Below, piece after piece: positions 24,749 to 32,513 of a stretch of DNA of 41,861 nucleotides. Source of the DNA: JBBITW01 sp037440525 (GTDB lineage: Bacteria > Desulfobacterota > BSN033 > UBA1163). The stretch spans positions 1 to 41,861 of the forward strand of contig JBBITW010000005.1 in assembly GCA_037440525.1 (NCBI GenBank), in the 5' to 3' direction. The notes beneath the pieces were generated by a model, which saw nothing but the letters and a program-made list of their open reading frames with translations, was not told the origin of the DNA and ran no database searches. The position numbers were made by a program, and so were the translations under genes. Numbering within the stretch: the stretch's first letter is position 1; every line of letters begins with the position of its first letter.

Positions 24749-26089
24749 TTATGAGAAGAAAGGCATTCCTACTTTACCAAATCCTTTACTTCCCATCTTG
24801 GAAAACTGTTTCATCATCTTTCGCACCTGGGCATACTGTTTCAAAAGTTGATTCACCTCCTGGACTGTTGTCCCGCTTCCTTTTGCAATCCTCAACCTCC
24901 TGCTCCCATTGATAATTTGGAAATTGGCTCTCTCTTTCGGTGTCATGGAATTGATGATTGCCTCAACTCTTAGGAGTTGTCTTTCATCAAAATGAAGATT
25001 GTTCATGGCCTTCATCTTTTTTGAAAATCCTGGAATCATTCCGAGGATTGACTCCAATGAACCCATCTTTCGAATCTGCTGGAGTTGATCTCTAAAATCT
25101 TCAAGCGTAAAGGAATCCTTCCTAATCTTTCGTTCAAGTTCCTTTGCCTTCTTTTCATCAAACGAAGCCTCTGCCTTTTCTATCAAGGTTAGGACATCAC
25201 CCATCCCGAGGATTCTTGATGCCATCCTATCAGGATAAAATATTTCTAAGGCATCGAGTTTTTCACCCACGCCGATGAATTTTATAGGTTTCTGTGTAAC
25301 CGCTCTTATTGAAAGGGCAGCTCCTCCACGGGCATCTCCATCCATCTTGGTGAGGATGACGCCATCTATCCCCAACCTCTCATTGAAGCTTTTTGCTATG
25401 TTGACTGCATCCTGCCCTGTCATTGCATCGGCTATTAGGAGAACCTCTTTGGGCTTAAGATTTGCCTTTATCTCTCGAAGTTCGAGCATTAGCTCCTCAT
25501 CAATATGAAGTCTCCCAGCAGTGTCGATTAGCATAATATCATAGCCCCCCCTGAGGGCAATATCCCTTGCCTTAAGGGTGATATCTAATGGTTTCTCATC
25601 AGGGGCAGGTTTATAGAAATCAACATTTATCTCCTCTCCCAGTTTCTGCAACTGTTCAATGGCTGCAGGTCTATATGTATCTGCGGGCACAAGATATGGT
25701 CTCTTTTTTATCCCCTTAATGTATCGGGCAAGTTTTGCGGCAGTTGTTGTCTTTCCACATCCATGAAGTCCCACTAACATTATCGGAACAGGTGGGCTTC
25801 CTGAGAGATTGATCCTCTGCTCTGTGCCTCCCATCAGGTTCGTCATCTCATCCTTCACTATCTTGATCAATTGCTGAGCAGGTGTAAGGCTTGCCATCAC
25901 CTCCTGACCAACAGCCTTTGTTTGGACGGATTGGATAAAGTCCTTAACTACCTTAAAATTGACATCCGCCTCTAAGAGGGCAATCCTAACTTCTTTTAAT
26001 GCGTCCTGGATATTTTGTTCCGTTAGTTTTCCATGGCCTTTTAGACGTTTTAATATTGCTTCAAGTTTTGTAGAAAGATTCTCAAACAT
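24749..26089 (-). CDS. ffh: Signal recognition particle protein Ffh (SRP54)
   Basis: A 446-residue SRP GTPase that targets nascent membrane proteins to FtsY and the translocon. The N domain occupies about 1-85. The G domain carries GLHGCGKTTTAAKLA, DTAGRLHID and TKMDGDARGG. The M domain follows, with RIAKGSGTTVQEVNQLLKQY. The ATG at 26089 begins MFENLSTKLEAILKRLKG, the normal N-terminus. Its leader carries a palindromic repeat (26117-26157) downstream of a near-consensus promoter. Confidence 0.97.
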   Translation of the reverse strand: MFENLSTKLEAILKRLKGHGKLTEQNIQDALKEVRIALLEADVNFKVVKDFIQSVQTKAVGQEVMASLTPAQQLIKIVKDEMTNLMGGTEQRINLSGSPPVPIMLVGLHGCGKTTTAAKLARYIKGIKKRPYLVPADTYRPAAIEQLQKLGEEINVDFYKPAPDEKPLDITLKARDIALRGGYDIMLIDTAGRLHIDEELMLELREIKANLKPKEVLLIADAMTGQDAVNIAKSFNERLGIDGVILTKMDGDARGGAALSIRAVTQKPIKFIGVGEKLDALEIFYPDRMASRILGMGDVLTLIEKAEASFDEKKAKELERKIRKDSFTLEDFRDQLQQIRKMGSLESILGMIPGFSKKMKAMNNLHFDERQLLRVEAIINSMTPKERANFQIINGSRRLRIAKGSGTTVQEVNQLLKQYAQVRKMMKQFSKMGSKGFGKVGMPFFS

Positions 26090-26116
26090 AAAACTAACCA
26101 AAAATATTTGAAATTT

Positions 26117-26157
26117 CCCCTCACCACTCCTCTCTGGGGAGAGGGAGGGTGAGGGGG
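26117..26157. repeat. CCCCTCACC/GGTGAGGGG palindromic repeat
   Basis: Outer arms CCCCTCACC (26117-26125) and GGTGAGGGG (26149-26157) enclose CTCTCTGGGGAGAG-type inner pairing. It is related to 64-103 and 41730-41752. It lies between the ffh promoter and start codon, so it would be in the leader RNA. Confidence 0.7.
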
Positions 26158-26177
26158 TTAAAAGTGTTATAAAATAA

Positions 26178-26206
26178 TTTTATTAGCTAATTCGAAAATT
26201 GTCAAA
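26178..26206 (-). promoter_or_regulatory. Sigma-70 promoter for ffh
   Basis: On the minus strand, perfect -35 TTGACA (26201-26206), a 17-bp spacer, then -10 TAAAAT (26178-26183). A start near 26171 would give a leader of about 80 nt holding the palindromic repeat. Confidence 0.65.
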
Positions 26207-26384
26207 CCTTAAACACTCCTGATTAATATAATTAATCAATCATCCTTAGAATCATGAAAGGATCAAAGGCAAAAAACTTTCGATTTTTAATATTACCTAC
26301 TCGAGGTAAGGGCAGATTATAAATAGAGGTTTATATTTCAAGTGGGGAAAAACTAAGAAGTTCAGGAGATGAAAGAGTATATTC

Positions 26385-28211
26385 TCATTTCAATTTTTCA
26401 GATTCCCCAGTGGAGCGGATCTTCACCTTCCCCCTTCCAGTCGTTCCACCCCTGACCTCTACTCGATTCTGCGTAATATCAAATATGATCTCATCTCCCT
26501 GGACCATATTTTCTCCTTCCCAGAGCTTTGGATCACCTGTCAGGATGACCTTTTGAGTTATATTGTAAAAGACTGCCTTCTCACAGTTGGCTACCCTTTG
26601 CCCTTGCTGAATCTTTACATTACCACCTGCCACAACCTTTTCAATGCCTTTTCCATCATCCAATATCGTAGCCTCTAAGGAATCTGAATATATAACAATG
26701 TCTTTCTGACGGGCAATAACATTTCCTCTAAAGATTATCAGATTCTCCCTTGAATAGGTCTCAACTCTGTCTGAAGTTATATCAATCGGCTCACCTGAAT
26801 CTACAATTTTTGATTCTGATTCAAAAGGAGTCTTTTTTGGGACGATTTCTTCTATCTTTACTTGGGGGCCTGGAATGGTTGAGGTCTTCTCTTCTTCTGA
26901 AGTAACCTTACCTCTGGATTGTTGGGGAGATATATTTAAAGCAATTTTCCCCTCATCTTCAGGTTTGATGGTAATATCCATCTCCCTTTGCCTCTCCTCT
27001 CTAACCATTTCGCTTCCTCGAGATGAAGCTACGGGGCGGTCTCCATATGGGGGAAAAGATGATGGAATTACTTCTTTCTTAGATTCCATTTCTGGTTCAA
27101 GCGGAATGATAAAGGATGAATCGCTCTTTTCAGATGTCTTTAAATCAGCCTTATCAACTTCTTTTGGATTAACAATCTCCCTTTTTTCTTCTTCAGGTTT
27201 GATCGCTTGCGATATGAGCTTCTTTGATTCTTCAGCCAAAGAGGATTGACTGGGAGTTTCAATTTTTGTAGGCAAAAGGGCCTCCTTCTGCCCAACTTTT
27301 TTCGTTTCCATTGCCTTCCCATCAAGGAATGGAACAGGGTGTCTCTTTTCGTCATCAAATTTTATCAGTGCAATGGTTTCGGCATCTGACTGAGATGGCT
27401 CCTCTTTAGCCTTTGGTCTTGATTTGAATAGCGAAATCCTCTTCTCTTTTGGGCCTTGATCGAGAATCGATCTTACCTCTTTTTGGTATGAACTTTTGGG
27501 ATACTCTTTCAGGATTCTCTCAAAGACCTCTTTGGCCTTTTCCCATTGATCAAGTTCAAGGTAGCTCTTTCCAAGAAGGTAAAGGGTTTTATCCTCATCC
27601 TTGCTTTTGGGAAAACTCTCAAGTAACCCCTCAAATCGTGAAGCTGAAGCCTTGAAGTTTCCTTTCTTATAGTAGAAATTTCCTATATAAAACTCATGAT
27701 CAGCCAGTTGCCTCTTACATATCTCAATCTTTTCCTTTGCCTTCTCAGTGAAGATACTTGGGGGATAATTTGCTACAAGATATTCAAAATTGGAGAGGGC
27801 CTTTTGAGTTGAGGTCTGATCCCTATCAAAGGTCCGCATCTGGTTAAAGTAAGCCATTCCGATCTGAAACTGGACGTAGGGAATATCCTCATGTGTGGGA
27901 TGAATCTTTTTAAATTCTTCATAAGCAGCAATTGCCTCAACATAGTCCTTTTGATAGAAATGACAATCGCCGACCTTAAGTTCTGCCCAAATGGTGTAGG
28001 GAGGACTATCGGGGAAGCTCGATTTTATCTGTTCAAATATCTTCAGGGCCTCTGAGTAGTCCCTCTTATTGAAACGCGAAAGCCCCTGTTTATATAAAAG
28101 TTCGGGGTCTCCCCTTATTGTCCTGATTTCCTTTCCCTTGCCCGCACATCCAAGAAGAATTGAAACGGCGAGGGGAAGAAAAATTATAAACTTTAAGATT
28201 CTAAATTTCAT
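26385..28211 (-). CDS. Fused BamD-like TPR lipoprotein and LptA/OstA domain
   Basis: A lipoprotein of about 608 residues. The signal peptide ends in lipobox LLGC (Cys22). Residues 30-250 are TPR repeats like BamD (YKQGLSRFNKRDYSEALKIF, PDSPPYTIWAELKVGDCHFY). Residues 255-470 are a charged, Pro/Glu/Lys/Ser-rich linker. Residues 473-595 form an OstA/LptA-like repeat domain (ITSDRVETYSRENLIIFRGN, VVAGGNVKIQQGQRVANCEK). BamD is a BAM lipoprotein; LptA bridges LPS across the periplasm. A fusion of the two in one lipoprotein is unusual. I prefer the start at 28211 over 28226, because the promoter above would leave only about 8 nt of leader for the latter. A chimeric assembly is possible but the reading frame is continuous. 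Confidence 0.88.
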   Translation of the reverse strand: MKFRILKFIIFLPLAVSILLGCAGKGKEIRTIRGDPELLYKQGLSRFNKRDYSEALKIFEQIKSSFPDSPPYTIWAELKVGDCHFYQKDYVEAIAAYEEFKKIHPTHEDIPYVQFQIGMAYFNQMRTFDRDQTSTQKALSNFEYLVANYPPSIFTEKAKEKIEICKRQLADHEFYIGNFYYKKGNFKASASRFEGLLESFPKSKDEDKTLYLLGKSYLELDQWEKAKEVFERILKEYPKSSYQKEVRSILDQGPKEKRISLFKSRPKAKEEPSQSDAETIALIKFDDEKRHPVPFLDGKAMETKKVGQKEALLPTKIETPSQSSLAEESKKLISQAIKPEEEKREIVNPKEVDKADLKTSEKSDSSFIIPLEPEMESKKEVIPSSFPPYGDRPVASSRGSEMVREERQREMDITIKPEDEGKIALNISPQQSRGKVTSEEEKTSTIPGPQVKIEEIVPKKTPFESESKIVDSGEPIDITSDRVETYSRENLIIFRGNVIARQKDIVIYSDSLEATILDDGKGIEKVVAGGNVKIQQGQRVANCEKAVFYNITQKVILTGDPKLWEGENMVQGDEIIFDITQNRVEVRGGTTGRGKVKIRSTGESEKLK

Positions 28212-28240
28212 TATCTTTATTTCCATCCTGGGATAGAAAT

Positions 28241-28269
28241 ATTATGATGGGTTGCCAGAGATATGTCAA
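28241..28269 (-). promoter_or_regulatory. Sigma-70 promoter for the BamD-LptA fusion gene
   Basis: On the minus strand, perfect -35 TTGACA (28264-28269), 17-bp spacer, -10 CATAAT (28241-28246). The predicted start near 28234 favours translation from the ATG at 28211. Confidence 0.6.
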
Positions 28270-28489
28270 TATCGAAATTATTTATCCTTAGCCAATTAAA
28301 AATCTTTTTTTACAATCCACTATTGTGGTCAGATCTTTCAATATAGCATTTTAGATTCTCTAATTTTGAATTGTATAATTTAATACTAAACCGTATTAAT
28401 TTTTTACTGTTTCAGCAAAGGGATGAATTCTTATTCTACTACCTGGTTTGATGGGATCAATTTTCATGGATTTATAAATTAATTATTAC

Positions 28490-28663
28490 CTAAATTGAGC
28501 GATTTTTTACCAAAAGCCTTTCCGCCAAAAAAAAGCGGATCAGTCATTACGTGGCAATCCGACGAAGTCGTTGCTTGGCAATCTTATAGATTCCTCGCTC
28601 CGCTCGGAATGACAATTTTGGAGAGATTGCCTCGCAATGACAATCTGGAATCGCTCAATTTAG
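28490..28663 (+). repeat. Family B palindromic element, complete copy
   Basis: It has perfect 15-bp terminal inverted repeats, CTAAATTGAGCGATT (28490-28504) and AATCGCTCAATTTAG (28649-28663). Inside are nested inverted sequences: a TTCCGC/GCGGA hairpin, GTCGTTGC/GGCAATC blocks and ATTCCTCGCTCCGCTCGGAAT. The related copy at 40038-40255 is inverted, and right-end sequence occurs at 1-33. It encodes no protein. Confidence 0.85.
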
Positions 28664-28724
28664 ATATTAAAAAGATTGATCTCATTCTAAATTAATTTGA
28701 TTTTCAGGTCAATCATGTTTTTAC

Positions 28725-28753
28725 TTGAATTTTAAAAAGAAAATCTTTAAGAT
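28725..28753 (+). promoter_or_regulatory. Candidate promoter for dapL
   Basis: -35 TTGAAT (28725-28730), 17-bp spacer, -10 TAAGAT (28748-28753), giving a short leader before the GGGAGAG Shine-Dalgarno and ATG. Confidence 0.4.
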
Positions 28754-28776
28754 AACATAAAAAAGAAAGGGAGAGA

Positions 28777-29946
28777 ATGATGAAGATTGAGATGGCTGAA
28801 AGGATTAATCAAATTCCCCCATATCTTTTTGCCGAGATTGATAAGAAGAAGGAAGAGATTAAGAAGAGGGGAGTGGACCTCATAGACCTCGGGATTGGAG
28901 ATCCTGATTTACCAACACCCAAACCTATTATTGAGAGGTTAAAGAGGGCATCTGAGGATCCGAGGAATCATAGATATCCTTCATACGAAGGGATGATAGA
29001 ATTTAGAGAGGCTGTGGTTCAATGGTATAAGCAGAGGTTTGGTGTCAAATTTGATCCACAGAGTGAAGTTCTTACATTGATTGGTTCGAAGGAAGGAATT
29101 GCTCATATCCCGCTTTCTTTTGTTAACCCTGGTGATTATGTGTTGGTTCCAAGTCCTGGATATCCAGTCTATCGTGTTTCAACACTTTTTGCAGGTGGAA
29201 TCCCATATTTTTTTACCTTAAGGAAAGAGAACGGATTTTTACCAGACCTTTCGGAAATTCCAGAAGAGGTAGCAGAAAGGGCAAAGATTCTTTTCATAAA
29301 TTATCCAAACAATCCCACCTCTGCGGTAGCCGAAAAGAGATTCTTTGATGAGGTAGTATCCTTTGCTCTACGCTACAGGATAATAGTATGCCACGATGCG
29401 GCCTATTCTGAACTGGCATTTGATGGATACAGACCTCCGAGCTTCTTTGAGGCCGAGGGCTCGAAAGAGGTTGGTATTGAATTCCATAGCCTTTCAAAAA
29501 CCTTCAATATGACAGGCTGGAGGATTGGTTTTGCAGTTGGTAGATCAGAAATCATCTCAGGGCTTGGCAGGGTTAAGACCAATATTGACTCCGGTTTATT
29601 TCAGGCCATACAGGAGGCAGGTATTGAAGCCCTTAACCATTTTACAACCCCTCTTTCAGACATCATCCAGATATATGAACGAAGGAGAGATATAATGGTA
29701 GAGGGACTGAGGGAGATAGGCCTTGAGGTTGATAAACCAAAGGCAACATTCTACCTATGGATACGTGTTCCACATGGATATACCTCAACTCAGTTTGCCA
29801 CATTACTGATAGAAAAGGCAGGGATCGTTGCAACCCCGGGCAATGGTTTTGGAGATGGAGGGGAGGGCTTTATAAGAATGGCCCTAACCATCGAGGAATC
29901 GAGGTTAAAAGAGGCGATTGAGAGACTTAAAAAGATCAGGTTTTAA
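28777..29946 (+). CDS. dapL: LL-diaminopimelate aminotransferase DapL
   Basis: A class I/II PLP aminotransferase of 389 residues. It converts tetrahydrodipicolinate directly to LL-diaminopimelate for lysine and peptidoglycan synthesis. Motifs are DLGIGDPDLPTPKPI, HRYPSYEG, NYPNNPTSAVA and SLSKTFNMTGWRIGF, where the Lys binds PLP. RINQIPPYLFAEIDKKK is typical of DapL rather than aspartate or alanine aminotransferases. GGGAGAG precedes two consecutive ATG codons; the second (28780) has better spacing. Confidence 0.92.
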   Translation: MMKIEMAERINQIPPYLFAEIDKKKEEIKKRGVDLIDLGIGDPDLPTPKPIIERLKRASEDPRNHRYPSYEGMIEFREAVVQWYKQRFGVKFDPQSEVLTLIGSKEGIAHIPLSFVNPGDYVLVPSPGYPVYRVSTLFAGGIPYFFTLRKENGFLPDLSEIPEEVAERAKILFINYPNNPTSAVAEKRFFDEVVSFALRYRIIVCHDAAYSELAFDGYRPPSFFEAEGSKEVGIEFHSLSKTFNMTGWRIGFAVGRSEIISGLGRVKTNIDSGLFQAIQEAGIEALNHFTTPLSDIIQIYERRRDIMVEGLREIGLEVDKPKATFYLWIRVPHGYTSTQFATLLIEKAGIVATPGNGFGDGGEGFIRMALTIEESRLKEAIERLKKIRF

Positions 29947-30042
29947 ACATACCCTTTCCCCGTAAATCTTTATGCCATCAATCAACATAGTATCAACTCT
30001 TTATCTTGCCTCAAAGTTCCATAGAGAAACATGGAGGTTAAT

Positions 30043-31365
30043 ATGCAGGAACTTCTTGGAGAAATATTTCTTATAGGGATCCTTATCCTCTTAAATGGTT
30101 ATTTATCTGGAACAGAGATTGCCGTTGTGACTGCCAGAAAAAGTCATATCCAGCATATGGTAGAAAAGGGGGTAAGGGGTGCAAAGGCATTTCTCAGACT
30201 TAAGGAGAATCCCGATAGGTTTCTTGCTACCATTCAGATTGGGATCACAGGTGTAAGTGTTCTGGCATCGGCAGTTGGTGGCGTTGCGGCAGTAAAGGTG
30301 ATCAAACCAGCCCTTCAGATCGTTCCAATCAGAGCCATATCACTGGGTGCAGAGCCAATTGCCATTGGTATTGTTGTAGTCCTGATTACATACTTCTCGG
30401 TTATATTCGGAGAGCTTGTTCCAAAGTCAATTGCCTTGATGCATCCCGAACGAATTGGGCTCTGGACAGCAAGAACGATCGATAAATTTTCGAAGGTATT
30501 CTTCATCTTTGTAAAGTTTCTTACCCTTAGTACTTCTATTGTTCTTACTCCATTCGGTAGAAGACCATTTACCGAAAGGGCCTATATTACTGAAGAAGAG
30601 GTCAGGCTCCTCATAAAAGAGGGAGGGAGACATGGGGTATTTGAACCAACCGAGGAGAAGATCCTGCAGAGAGTCTTCGAATTTACAGACATGTTTGCAA
30701 AGGAAGTGATGGTTCCTCTAACACAGATCGTTGCTATACAGATAGATAAATCATCCCAGGAGATAAGGGTGCTCATAGAAGAGGAACAGTTCTCCCGTTA
30801 TCCGGTCTATGGAAGAGATCTTCAGGATATAAGAGGAATTCTACATGCTAAAGATTTTCTTACTCTCCTGACAAAAACAGGGCAGGTCGATATCAGAAAG
30901 ATCATCAAACCACCTTTCTTCATTCCTGAGACGATGAAGATAAGTCTCCTGCTCGGTGAGATGCAGAAAAGAAGGACCCATATGGCCCTTGTTGTGGATG
31001 AATATGGTGGAATCTCTGGTCTTGTTACCATTGAGGACCTCCTTGAAGAACTTGTAGGTGAGATAAGAGATGAATATGATGTTGAAAGCCCTGTGATTCA
31101 ACTGAGGGATGGAAGTCTTCTGATCGATGCATCGATAAGCCTTAGGGACCTAAAGGAGGATTACAGTATTTCACTTCCTGAATCACCAGAATATGAAACA
31201 CTTGGAGGCTTCCTGATGACTGCCTTACAGAAGATTCCTCAGGTTGGTGACAAGGTAGAAGTAGAGGAGAAGAGGCTAAATATTGTTGAGATGTTCGGTC
31301 AAAGGATCTCAAAGGTGAGGTTAGAGAAAATTACTGTAATTGGGGACAGCTTCACATTTAAGTAG
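30043..31365 (+). CDS. CNNM/CorC-family membrane protein with CBS domains
   Basis: A 440-residue protein of the hemolysin C/CorC/CNNM family. The N-terminal DUF21 membrane domain (about 1-190, about four helices) includes LNGYLSGTEIAVVTARKSHI. Two CBS domains occupy about 200-330 (VFEFTDMFAKEVMVPLTQI, MALVVDEYGGISGLVTIEDL). A C-terminal CorC_HlyC domain follows (about 345-430). Members are linked to Mg2+ or other cation transport, usually without direct biochemical proof. The ATG at 30043 has GGAGG at 5-6 bp. It lies 96 bp after dapL and is possibly co-transcribed. Confidence 0.92.
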   Translation: MQELLGEIFLIGILILLNGYLSGTEIAVVTARKSHIQHMVEKGVRGAKAFLRLKENPDRFLATIQIGITGVSVLASAVGGVAAVKVIKPALQIVPIRAISLGAEPIAIGIVVVLITYFSVIFGELVPKSIALMHPERIGLWTARTIDKFSKVFFIFVKFLTLSTSIVLTPFGRRPFTERAYITEEEVRLLIKEGGRHGVFEPTEEKILQRVFEFTDMFAKEVMVPLTQIVAIQIDKSSQEIRVLIEEEQFSRYPVYGRDLQDIRGILHAKDFLTLLTKTGQVDIRKIIKPPFFIPETMKISLLLGEMQKRRTHMALVVDEYGGISGLVTIEDLLEELVGEIRDEYDVESPVIQLRDGSLLIDASISLRDLKEDYSISLPESPEYETLGGFLMTALQKIPQVGDKVEVEEKRLNIVEMFGQRISKVRLEKITVIGDSFTFK

Positions 31366-31383
31366 AATATAATCTACTTAAAT
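31356..31383 (+). repeat. Perfect hairpin over the stop codon
   Basis: ATTTAAGTAGA (31356-31366) and TCTACTTAAAT (31373-31383) form a perfect 11-bp stem with a 6-base loop spanning the stop of the CorC-type gene. No T-run follows directly, so it is not a convincing intrinsic terminator; it may protect the mRNA 3' end. Confidence 0.5.
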
Positions 31384-31542
31384 TAATAAAATAATTGAGT
31401 GGTTGTCCTGTTAAATAAATTTTTTAAAAATCAATATTTGGGTTCACTCAACACCTATCCCTTCCCCCATCGAATTTCAATTAATTTCAATGTAAAATGT
31501 GTACCCCTCTACAATTTTAGACCTGACACTGAGTTTTTCTTT

Positions 31543-31571
31543 TTGAAATTTTTTTAACAATATATTAAATT
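31543..31571 (+). promoter_or_regulatory. Candidate promoter for the unrecognised gene and hppA
   Basis: -35 TTGAAA (31543-31548), 17-bp spacer, -10 TAAATT (31566-31571), about 30 bp before the start codon. The surrounding sequence is very AT-rich, so chance matches are likely. Confidence 0.3.
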
Positions 31572-31604
31572 TAAATTTATTTCCTAAGAATGGGGGTAGA
31601 AGAT

Positions 31605-32435
31605 ATGAGAGACATCAGACTTGTCCTCATCGCACCAGAAGGTGCTGTTGTGGCAACAAGCCTCGGCATTGAAGGATTCACAAGGCACATAAGTCCTGGT
31701 TCGGGTAAATACTTCTCCAACCGCGCTGTTCTGTTTGATCTTGCATTGGAAGGTGACCGTCCTGCCTTCTCCTATTTGAATGAAGGTGGATGGCGTGACC
31801 CAACTTCGGATACCATAATGGCCTTACAGTCAGCTCTAAGAGGCAAGCGCACAAAGACCGCCCTTTCCAATGGTGCATTTTCCTGTGTCCCTATCACGGC
31901 CCATCGTGCCTGTTACCTTGTAAAAACAGGAGGGCTTATTCAGCCCATGATTGATCGTGGAGAGGTAGTGCACTTTATATCACATGTGTGTAACGAATGG
32001 ATGACTCCCGATGAGATAGCCACTGCCATTGGTTGCTCCGTACCATCCCAGCGCACCCAGCGCCTTTATATGGTGATTTGCCCGGTCGAACTTGTGGTTA
32101 TGTCAAATCTTACCCCTGCTGAGTATGCGTGGTACTCAACCCATCGTCCAGGCAAGATCTTTCGCCAGGTGATTTTTACCGAGTTAAAAGAGGAACTACC
32201 TCACCTTGCAGCCAAGAGCCACTATATAAGAGCGCGGGAGGAACTCGCAGGCAATCCTATGAAGAAGACCAAGACAATCATAGGAGGTGGATGTATTAAT
32301 CGCGTCCTTTTCTCGGCTTGGGTGGGTTATAAAAAGCCTGGAGTGGGTGGATTATATGTAGCTGATAAAGAACATCTCCGCATCTGGGAATTTCCATCAG
32401 AGCTCGAGGAGAGGTGGGAGAAATCAGAAGGTTAA
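31605..32435 (+). CDS. Unrecognised conserved-looking protein before hppA
   Basis: A 276-residue protein that I do not recognise. It has no signal peptide or clear membrane helix. It has six cysteines (94, 103, 129, 144, 159, 230) and clustered histidines (100, 124, 127, 180, 200, 206). Distinct stretches are SNGAFSCVPITAHRACY, HFISHVCNEWMTPDEIATAI and IIGGGCINRVLFSAWVGYKK. MTPDEIATAIGC could form part of a helix-turn-helix, but this is weak. The ATG at 31605 has GGGGGT at 7 bp; an ATG at 31590 is an alternative. It ends 78 bp before hppA in the same direction. Base and codon use look less AT-rich than in flanking genes and similar to hppA. Confidence 0.75.
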   Translation: MRDIRLVLIAPEGAVVATSLGIEGFTRHISPGSGKYFSNRAVLFDLALEGDRPAFSYLNEGGWRDPTSDTIMALQSALRGKRTKTALSNGAFSCVPITAHRACYLVKTGGLIQPMIDRGEVVHFISHVCNEWMTPDEIATAIGCSVPSQRTQRLYMVICPVELVVMSNLTPAEYAWYSTHRPGKIFRQVIFTELKEELPHLAAKSHYIRAREELAGNPMKKTKTIIGGGCINRVLFSAWVGYKKPGVGGLYVADKEHLRIWEFPSELEERWEKSEG

Positions 32436-32513
32436 TTTCCTGAACTTCGATCAAATGAGCTCAAGTGCTGGATTTGAGGTTCGATTTTTTAATTCACGAA
32501 TGGAGATCATAAG

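Larger units (their letters stand above)
28227..28776. other. Divergent intergenic region with promoters and family B element
   Basis: A gap of 550 bp between the BamD-LptA gene (minus) and dapL (plus). It holds one promoter toward each gene and one complete family B palindromic element (28490-28663). The AT-rich stretch 28290-28480 shows no gene or recognisable RNA. A 66-codon ORF through the repeat is not credible. Confidence 0.7.

Noticed and set aside
28495..28695. A 66-codon ORF between the BamD-LptA gene and dapL
   Set aside because: It runs through the family B palindromic element and has no ribosome-binding site or protein-like composition.
31356..31383. Hairpin at the CorC-type gene stop as an intrinsic terminator
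   Set aside because: The stem is AT-rich and not followed by a T-run, so it is kept only as a hairpin repeat.
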